A stretch of 64,000 nt of DNA. Origin: Immersiella caudata (lineage: Eukaryota; Ascomycota; Sordariomycetes; Sordariales; Lasiosphaeriaceae). A program made the translations under genes and the position numbers. The notes below the pieces were generated by a model. The model made no database searches. It saw only the letters and a list, made by a program, of their open reading frames with translations, and was not told where the DNA came from. Of this stretch, positions 57,405 to 64,000 are shown piece by piece. Each line of letters starts with the position of its first letter. Position 1 is the first letter of the stretch. Location of the stretch: positions 2,046,001 through 2,110,000 of the forward strand of contig JAULSU010000007.1 in NCBI GenBank assembly GCA_030512335.1, written 5' to 3'.

Positions 57405-59267
57405 ATGCCCGGCAAGACACCCGACAAGGAGCCCGTCGAGAACGGCGGCTACCGTGGCGGCAAGGACATTGATATGACGGACAAGGACCTGAAGCCCAAA
57501 GGCAAGAAGTCCATCAAAGACGGCGATGACGAGATGACTGTAGTGGTCCCTCCATCAAAATCTTCCAAGCACTCGTCTGCACCACCTCCGAATGATGCCG
57601 ACGGTGACGTCGCTATGGATGACTCGGACAAGGCCGAGGATGGCGCCGTCAAGGTCGACCCCATCGTGCAGACCATCAGCGGTATGCAATCTCATTTGAT
57701 TTCGCGCTCTGGGCATACGGACACTAATCTCGATCGGTACTTGCAGATATCAAAAGCAACTTCGCGCTCTTGGATCGCGCCGTCACGCTTTTCGACGCAC
57801 GCTTCTCCCTCCGAGCCTTGCGATCGATCTCGTCCATTCGGAAACGACTGACGCCAGATATCCTCGCTCAAGTTATATCAGAGACCTTCGCTGCAAACTC
57901 TGCCAGCAGTCACATTGCCAAGGGCCTCTTGTTGGCGATGGGGAAGGGAGATGTGTCTCTGGGTCGTCAGCCCGGCCCCGAGATGGAGATTGACAGCGAA
58001 CCCAAGTCAAAGAACGGCGCAAGGAAGGAGGCAAAGGAGATCATTCCGGAGATCGACATTTTCATCGGTATTTTGACGCAAGTTCTTCTTTTCGACAGCA
58101 AGCAGACCCAGCGCGGCTTCGAATTCTCGAGTCACTTGGCCAGCCGGGTCCAGTCACTCAACCGCCGCACCCTCGATAGCCTCTCGGCCAAGGTGTACTA
58201 CTATCTGTCTCTGTTCGCTGAGCAGCTCGCACCTTTGCCACCGTCTCCCCAGTCCTCGATTGTCTCCATCCGGCCCACCCTCCTCGCTGCTCTTCGGACC
58301 GCTGTTCTTCGCAAGGACACTGACACACAGGCGTCTGTTATCGTTCTCCTCCTTCGAAATTACCTTTCCACATCGCACATCTCGCAGGCCGATCTCTTGG
58401 TTTCGCACACACAGTTCCCCGAAAATGCCGCGAACAACCAGGTTGCTCGCTTCCTCTACTACCTGGGCCGCACCCGCGCCATCCAATTACGCTACACCGA
58501 AGCTCATGAGCATCTGACTGCGGCGACGCGTAAGGCGCCATCTAGCGCCTGCGCGCTTGGCTTCAGTCAGACGGCGACCAAGCTGTTGATGGTAGTGGAG
58601 CTGCTGATGGGCGATATTCCCGACCGCGCCACTTTCCGGCAACCTGCGATGGAGGCGGCCCTCCAACCGTACTTCCTTCTGGTCCAGGCTGTTCGTGTTG
58701 GAAACCTCGAAGACTTTGAGATCATCATCGCGGATCACGCAGATACATTCAAGCGCGACGGTACATACACCCTTATCCTGCGCCTTCGCCAGAACGTCAT
58801 CAAGACGGGTATCCGCATGATGAGTCTGAGCTACAGCCGTATTTCGCTCCGGGACATTTGCATTCGTCTGCATCTTGGTAGCGAGGAGAGCGCCGAGTAC
58901 ATCGTTGCGAAGGCGATCAGGGACGGTGTCATTGAGGCCACTCTGGACCGCGAAAGGGGTTTCATGAAGAGCAAGGAGGTCGGCGATGTATACGCAACAA
59001 GAGAACCGGGAGAAGCATTCCATGACCGTATTCGGGCGTGCCTGGCTCTCCATGACGAGAGCGTCAAGGTGTGTATCCTCGATTTCCCCAGACAATCATA
59101 TCCAGCTAACACAGTGTCACTAGGCTATGCGCTTTCCCATGAATCAGCACAGACTTGAGCTTAAGAACGCACAGGAGGCTCGTGAACGGGAGAGGGAGAT
59201 GGCCAAGGAGATTCAGGAGGGCGACCTGGACGAGGACGACCTCGGCGGCGAGTTCGAGGGCATGTAA
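57405..59267 (+). CDS. rpn3: 26S proteasome lid subunit Rpn3 (PSMD3)
   Basis: PCI-domain scaffold of the proteasome lid, which helps hold the Rpn11 deubiquitinase. Exons 57405-57681, 57747-59068 and 59124-59267 give 580 residues. The N-terminal 80 residues are charged and disordered (Lys/Asp rich). Then DIKSNFALLDRAVTLFD, LRALRSISSIRKRL, repeated helical hairpins, RFLYYLGRTRAIQLRY, KLLMVVELLMGDIPDR, and PYFLLVQAVRVGNLEDFE. The PCI part holds LILRLRQNVIKTGIRMMSLSYSRI and IVAKAIRDGVIEA. The C-terminus (AFHDRIRACLALHDESVKAMRFP) crosses the last intron and ends in an acidic tail. Family length is 480-580, so this one is at the upper end because of the tails. Confidence 0.95.
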
Positions 59268-60711
59268 TTATCTACCACCATCATACTGCGCTTTTGCTTC
59301 CCCCTCCCCCCCACACCTCCTTTTTGTTAAACACGAACCTTACCGTTCCTTGTAAACTTTGGGGGAAGACGAAGCGATCCAGATATTCGAAGCAAGACCC
59401 GGTTCGACCATGATGGTCCCAGCAGAGAGGAGGCGGGGTGTCTGGTTGGGCATCATTGTGTAAGGAGGAAGCGGGGAGGCGTCAGCGATGGTGGATTGTA
59501 CTCTTTTTGTGTTTTCTGTGTTTTAATCTCTTCCTACCTTGCTTAGCAACATGGCAACGGGGCACTAGTCCGGGAGCGGGTTGATGATAGAAGCGGAGAG
59601 GGAAGAGAGAAGACCAAATATGGGAGGCAGGCGCCAGAAACTAATTACAAGGTACCTACCTACTTACTATGGATCTGGTCGTGGTTGTGACTTGCGGGCT
59701 GCTGATGTCGTGTTGGTGGTAAGGTATTGATTGGGTCGAGATGATGGGAGGAATGGAGCTGGTTCAAAGGGCTCAAAGTATGGCGTCTGTGTATTAGATA
59801 TTTGTTGGCATCATCATCACCATCTTTCTCTATGCCGTTGTAGTCGCCGATCATCATTCTCTTGTCCGATGTTCGGCATTATGTCACCAGCATCGCGGAG
59901 GTTACGTCTTTTGTCCAGATTTTACCATGATGAGATCGAAGCTGCCGGGATGGCTAGAGGCAAATTTAGATGCTCGTTGGAAGGATGAACATATTCCCTT
60001 GAATGATTGTCTCTCTGAAGGTTTGGCATGACAGACCGTGCATGATGTGAGGTTCAGGCGAGGTGACCAAACTAAGTCAGGACGCTTAAGCTGCTCCGGC
60101 GATTGCTAGTAGCCAGGTCTGCTTGTTAGTAGCGTATGTGTATCCAGCTAGCGAATTTCGCTTCGAAGACTGGCCGAATTTGAGGATAAATAGCTGTGAG
60201 GTGAGATGTGTATCTTGCCAGGGATGCAAATATTAGGGTAGCCATTCTGATTCATCTGGTGAATCTAAGCTTAGCTAGCACGTGGCAACCCAGGAACCTT
60301 GAAGCTTGAACAGCCTCACGTGGTGGCGGAAATGAGTCTAGTCGTCCTGAGAAGGACAGGAACCCCATGACAGAATTGAGGAGCCGTTTCCTAGATACAA
60401 AGAGGTATCCGAAGCATCTTGCCATGCCCTTTATCCCAGCAAGCAAGGCGTATTAGAAATGCGATGAGGCATGGGCTTCTTCAGGTTGAATGGTATGGAA
60501 TCCTGCCAAACTCGTTTCTCCCACCACTTAAGCCCTGTGGAGGGGGCGTGAAGCTCAGCTCCAAATCCCCACGCTGAGGCGATGATGTTGCTGTTATTCT
60601 CAATTGACCCACCCCTCCTCACTCCACCACACATCCCACAAAGCCTAAACCTTCGTATGTAAGGGAAAATTCCTTCGATCTATTGTCATCAAGGTTTATA
60701 CCTTTTTCGGA

Positions 60712-60823
60712 GGTCCGCTGGCTCAATGGCAGAGCGTCTGACAACGATCCTCAGGCTTGACTAAACATAGTTTTGACTGGAAGGGGTTGCCAGGAGGTTC
60801 TAGGTTCGACCCTGGGTGGATTG
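60712..60823 (+). tRNA. tRNA-like Pol III gene, intron-containing or degenerate
   Basis: A perfect A box TGGCTCAATGG (60719-60729) and a good B box GGTTCGACC (60803-60811) are followed by a T6 stop at 60834. The D-arm (GCTC/GAGC with loop AATGGCA) folds, and the 5' strand GGTCCGC can pair with a GTGGATT 3' strand through three G-T pairs. The anticodon arm is odd: TCTGA pairs with TCAGG at 60751, but that loop has nine bases and no T at position 33. A 3' half CAGGAGGTTCTAGG follows about 35 bases later, so the region between may be an intron. The T-stem has an A-G mismatch. It resembles a tRNA-Arg body but the anticodon is unclear; a decayed copy is as likely as a working gene. Confidence 0.5.
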
Positions 60824-60833
60824 CGAGATCATC

Positions 60834-60839
60834 TTTTTT
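60834..60839 (+). terminator. Pol III terminator T6
   Basis: Six T on the coding strand eleven bases after the tRNA-like 3' end, as expected for RNA polymerase III termination. Confidence 0.5.
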
Positions 60840-60960
60840 GGTCCTCTGGCTTGCCGCAAGGCTGTTGCTTTGCCGTAAGTGTTTGCTGTTTGTGGAAAAT
60901 CACTCCACATGTGCGTGATCATGAATCCCCTTGTTTGTCTCTTGTCCTTCAACTCCCCGA

Positions 60961-62103
60961 CTAGATAGATGCTTGGCCTTTTATTCGCATGCCAGAACTT
61001 TTGTGGCCTCTCTTGACTCCTGTGTTCTCATCTCGAGGACCCTCCGAGTCACCGCCAGGGTATCTTCGCTTGCGGCTGGACATCGAGGGACGCCAGTGAT
61101 CGCCTCCCATTTCGTCAAGCCAGCTCTGGGATCCATCCCCATCTGGCCTTTGCCGTGGCCACTCCTCCTCGTAGTCAGCATTGTTCAAGGGCGTGTAGCC
61201 CCTTCTCTCATCGGAGTACTGAACTTCGCGGTCCCATGCTGCCAGTGACTGACATGGGCTCCGCAACCAATTTCGAAACTCGTGCAGGAACAGCCGGACA
61301 TTATCACGACCGAGGAATCCCGATAGCATATCTTCTGCTTGTCCAGCGCTACCCTGAATGTCCACGGTCTTGATGATAGCCACAATGTATTCCAGCAGGA
61401 ACTCCGCATTGTCTCGCTTCCGTGATTGCGCCTGGGGCTGTGTTCCCTCCTGTGTCCTGCTGCTCCCCTCCGAGGTGTCTGATAGGAAGGCAAAGACTTG
61501 TAGCTCTCGTCTTATCCATAGCCTTGCTCGCGAAACTAGGTGCGGGTTTGTTGCGAAATAGTCCGGGGTTGGTGGCAGTCGGTACTGCGAAACACGATTC
61601 GACCCGACGTGGAGTGAGTAGAGCTGGTGGCGGTAGACATGTCGCCGACGCTCAATATCGCTCGCTGGTCGCGTCAAGAGACCATATGATTCCCGCAACG
61701 ACCCCGGACTTCTCCTTCTCCGCCTCCTCCTCTGAATGCTTTCAAGCACAGGCCCCTCAGGCGTTTCTTTAGGGGCGTCCTCGACAAGGTAAAAGGTATC
61801 GTTTCCGGTCTTGCCTTTGTATTGGACTTTTGATATTGGAGCCTTGCAGAGCGGGCATGCTGCGCGCTCTTGCGTCCAGCTCAGGAGACATATAAGGTCG
61901 AAGTGAGCGTGAGCGCATGGTAGCGCAGTGCATGGCTCCGAGATGGTATCGAGGCATATTACGCAGCAGTCGATAGTCGGTGGCGGAGAACCGTTGGGCT
62001 CGTTGTTGCCCTCGATGTGATTCTGCCTGGATGAGGAAATCTCGGCTAGCGTTGTTTGAAGGACCTGGGCTTGGATATCCTCGTGCGTCGCTTCTTCTAG
62101 CAT
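60961..62103 (-). CDS. RING-finger E3 ubiquitin ligase, TOPORS-like
   Basis: Single-exon gene of 380 residues. A RING domain lies near 45-90: CCVICLDTI, CTALPCAHAHFDLICL and CPLCKAPI give the C3HC4 zinc ligands. After a basic stretch (RRRRRRR, about 130) comes a second conserved part (about 180-300): RLPPTPDYFATNPHLVSRARLWIRREL, FLLEYIVAIIKTVDIQ, FLGRDNVRLFLHEFRNWLRSP and SLAAWDREVQY. This pairs with the arrangement known in TOPORS, a DNA-topoisomerase I and p53-binding E3 of animals; the likeness in the second part is my recognition and should be tested. The C-terminus is basic (KRRYPGG, KRGHKS) and may send it to the nucleus. It is divergent from SLD2 over a 259-base promoter with E2F/MBF-like motifs. 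Confidence 0.8.
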   Translation of the reverse strand: MLEEATHEDIQAQVLQTTLAEISSSRQNHIEGNNEPNGSPPPTIDCCVICLDTISEPCTALPCAHAHFDLICLLSWTQERAACPLCKAPISKVQYKGKTGNDTFYLVEDAPKETPEGPVLESIQRRRRRRRSPGSLRESYGLLTRPASDIERRRHVYRHQLYSLHVGSNRVSQYRLPPTPDYFATNPHLVSRARLWIRRELQVFAFLSDTSEGSSRTQEGTQPQAQSRKRDNAEFLLEYIVAIIKTVDIQGSAGQAEDMLSGFLGRDNVRLFLHEFRNWLRSPCQSLAAWDREVQYSDERRGYTPLNNADYEEEWPRQRPDGDGSQSWLDEMGGDHWRPSMSSRKRRYPGGDSEGPRDENTGVKRGHKSSGMRIKGQASI

Positions 62104-62362
62104 TGCTCACTGTCGAAAAGAATAGGTGTCGAAGTCTTGAGTTCGAGGAGGGGCAAGCCGAGGGTTGGGGTAAAGCTTAGCGTGGGTGTTTGGAGCAGTT
62201 CGGACGTCAGTGCGGGGTGCGGGGCGCGCCAAATTTCAAGGATACCCAGACGCGTCTCCAAGCGCGTCTGCAGTGCGCCAACACTCCACCATCGCAAAGA
62301 CTCGTGATTTCACTTTCTCTCCCTCTCCCGCCAAATAACTCACGTCCCATGCCCACCTGAAA
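62104..62362. promoter_or_regulatory. Bidirectional promoter RING/SLD2 with E2F- and MBF-like motifs
   Basis: 259 bases between two divergent ATGs. GGCGCGCCAAA at 62223-62233 reads as TTTGGCGCGCC on the other strand, the E2F consensus form. ACGCGTCT (62250-62257) and GCGCGTCT (62262-62269) follow as a direct repeat twelve bases apart. This is the densest set of G1/S-type motifs in the window. Confidence 0.55.
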
Positions 62363-63974
62363 ATGGACAGTGAGACCAAGTCCAAATACGAAGGCCAATC
62401 CCTTACGCTTCGAGCTGAGCTCAAGGCATGGGAAGGCGAGTGGGCTAAGGGACACAACCGCAAGAAGCCGAGCCGGGAAGATATCAAACAGAACCCAGAA
62501 ATTGGTACATACAAACAACGCCAACTTCTCGCGCACATCTACTGACACTAGCCCTCTAGCTCAGAAATACAAGCAATACACCAAGCTCCGCGACATCCTC
62601 TCCGGCAAGATCCCTCCCGAGGCGGCCCAGTCCCAACAGCGCGACCGCAAGCGCAAAGACACCGACAACCTCCCACCGCAAACACCTTCCAAGCGCTCCA
62701 AAGTCCTCTACACCCCACGCAAGTCCGCCTCGCAAATCATTCCCGCTGATCTACCCGGGCCAGCCGCCGAGATCACAACCCCTTCTATTAGCCGAACCCT
62801 CTTCAGCCCCACCCTTCCCACATCCATCGGTCCCACGCCCCAAAAAGATGGCCGTGTCCTCGGTCTCTTCGATCTCCTGGGTCAAACCCCCTCCCGACCT
62901 GCCAATGAAGCATCGGCAGTTCCCCCGATATCCGCCACTCCTAGTCGGAGACGTGGCTCCGCGATGGACATCTCACGCACACCAACCACCTCAGGTAGGT
63001 ATGTCCACCTCGTAGGGTTGACCACACCGCTGCATGAGCGACAAGGGAGCACCAACGTGCTAGGGGCCAAGACACCCTCTTCCACTGCACGCAAGTTGCA
63101 GTTCTCGACCCCTTCTTTCTTGCGCAGGACAGCAGCGCCCCTTGCGCCAGTAGACGAGAATGGAGAGTGGAACGTCGGGCCGCTGAGGCTGCCCAAGAAG
63201 CCAATGGTGCGGAGTCTGAGTAATATGGTGGCCGGTCTGAGGAAGATTGAGGACGAAGCACTGGACGAAGAGGAAGAGGCTATGAGGGAGATGGAGATGG
63301 AAGCCGAGGGCATTCCGGTGGCGAAGAATAAACCCCTGCCACCATTGCCTGTAGAGAGAGATCAGGATGGCGAGAAGAGTGTGTGCGGGGTGGAAGTGGG
63401 TGACAGTCAGGCCCCAGATCAGGCGGAACACAAGAAACACATGAGACAGGAGAAGCCTGCCTTGCTCGGCGGTTTCGATGATGAGAACGCCTACGACAGT
63501 TCTGATGCTGAGCAGCTTGACCGGGGTCAGCCGTTGAGGGTGTATAAGAAAAAGGGACAGAAGCGAACGACACGTCGTTCGAATCTCAAGCCGACGCGGG
63601 CCAAGAGACCAGCTGCAGCAGCTGAGCAAGAAGAAGACGACGAGCTGGTGCCAGAGACGCAGTTCGATGCGGCCAGAGCCGCAGCGGACGACGTGGACGG
63701 TGACGACCTTCTCGAGGGTTTATCAGGTTCGGATTTCGAAGGCGGATTTTCCGACTTCGACGATGAAGATGATGCAAAGACAAAGCCAAAGAAGACAGCG
63801 GCCAAGGCCAAGGGTAAAGCGGGAGATGGGAAGGGCGAGAAGGAAGGCACTGTCAAGAAGGCGGTGCGCATGGTCAAGGCATCAGCGCATGCCAACTTCA
63901 AGCGGCTGAAGCTGAGGAATAAGGGCACCAAAGGGGGTCCTGGCTACAACAGCAGGTTTAGGAGGAAGAGATAA
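62363..63974 (+). CDS. sld2: DNA replication regulator Sld2 (Drc1)
   Basis: CDK target that, once phosphorylated, binds Dpb11 and helps assemble the CMG helicase at origins. Exons 62363-62504 and 62560-63974 give 518 residues. The N-terminus SLTLRAELKAWEGEWAK, NPEIAQKYKQYTKLRDIL is the conserved Sld2/RecQL4-like start. Several SP/TP sites follow in clusters (QTPSKR, YTPRK, FSPTLP, PTPQKDG, TPSRR), which fit CDK regulation. The middle has GPLRLPKKPMVRSLSNMVAGLRKIEDEALDEEEEAM, a conserved segment. The tail is Lys/Arg-rich, acidic in part, and ends NFKRLKLRNKGTKGGPGYNSRFRRKR, the family's typical C-terminus (given here as key residues KRLKLRN and RFRRKR). The stop is 26 bases from the window edge. 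Confidence 0.93.
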
Positions 63975-64000
63975 AGGGATGCATTGTTTATTTATTTTTT

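Larger units (their letters stand above)
59268..60960. other. Gene-free stretch with a tRNA-like locus
   Basis: Between rpn3 and the RING gene (convergent). No protein gene. It contains the tRNA-like unit at 60712-60823. Confidence 0.5.

Noticed and set aside
1..64000. Transposons, RIP-mutated repeats, biosynthetic cluster or other new multi-gene system
   Set aside because: No transposase, integrase, reverse transcriptase, long terminal repeat, AT-rich RIP block or set of co-oriented pathway genes was seen; gene content is housekeeping.

Overview
The window is nuclear DNA of a filamentous ascomycete (Pezizomycotina, most likely Sordariomycetes). The evidence is moderate GC content, short spliceosomal introns (about 35-200 nt) with GCTAAC-like branch points, intergenic gaps of 0.1-3.5 kb, and a gene set typical of moulds: NADPH oxidase NoxB, a Bck1-type MAPKKK, a Fig1 protein, DASH Spc34, and a cytochrome b5-acyl-CoA dehydrogenase fusion. 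I found no transposon, CRISPR array, rRNA or biosynthetic cluster. The order of genes is that of an ordinary housekeeping chromosome arm.

Layout, left to right: ubc4-type ubiquitin conjugase (+, 1448-2391); NoxB NADPH oxidase (+, 5883-7836) after a long gene-free stretch; an allantoate-permease-like MFS transporter (+, 9239-11064); FEN1 flap endonuclease with a 5-nt microexon (+, 11687-13034); cytochrome b5-acyl-CoA dehydrogenase (+, 14016-15717); complex I B14.7/NDUFA11-like subunit (-, 16747-17522); Ubp2-type deubiquitinase (+, 18687-22636); MSH2 (-, 23482-26306), divergent from TRM10 (+, 26648-27913); primase small subunit PRI1 (-, 28093-29856), divergent from a GH5 glucosylceramidase/sterylglucosidase-like enzyme (+, 30270-32699); BCK1 MAPKKK (+, 34294-39475); a GH47 mannosidase with two charged insertions (+, 40668-43735); Fig1-domain membrane protein (-, 45057-46050); FrnE/DsbA-like thioredoxin-fold protein (+, 47524-48278), convergent with SPC34 (-, 48373-49194); a conserved-looking disordered protein (+, 51242-52231); TAF12 (+, 53389-55482); proteasome lid subunit RPN3 (+, 57405-59267); a tRNA-like Pol III unit (60712-60823); and a RING/TOPORS-like E3 (-, 60961-62103), divergent from SLD2 (+, 62363-63974).

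Four S-phase genes (FEN1, MSH2, PRI1, SLD2) lie in the same window, and each has CGCG-core, MBF/E2F-like motifs in its upstream DNA. Three ubiquitin-system genes and one proteasome gene are also present. None forms an operon-like unit; any coordination would be through promoters, and two of the bidirectional promoters (MSH2/TRM10 and RING/SLD2) carry the motif.

The points most worth checking are: a 105-codon open extension in frame behind the Ubp2 UAG stop, containing an internal repeat; a 5-nt FEN1 microexon that encodes catalytic Asp34; the CGCG promoter signature; a four-residue expansion in an otherwise near-invariant Ubc4-type E2; the charged insertions in the GH47 enzyme; and an unusual tRNA-like locus. 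I did not find a clearly new multi-gene system. Exon boundaries were assigned by eye from splice signals and reading-frame continuity, and family names come from recognised motifs, not from a search.
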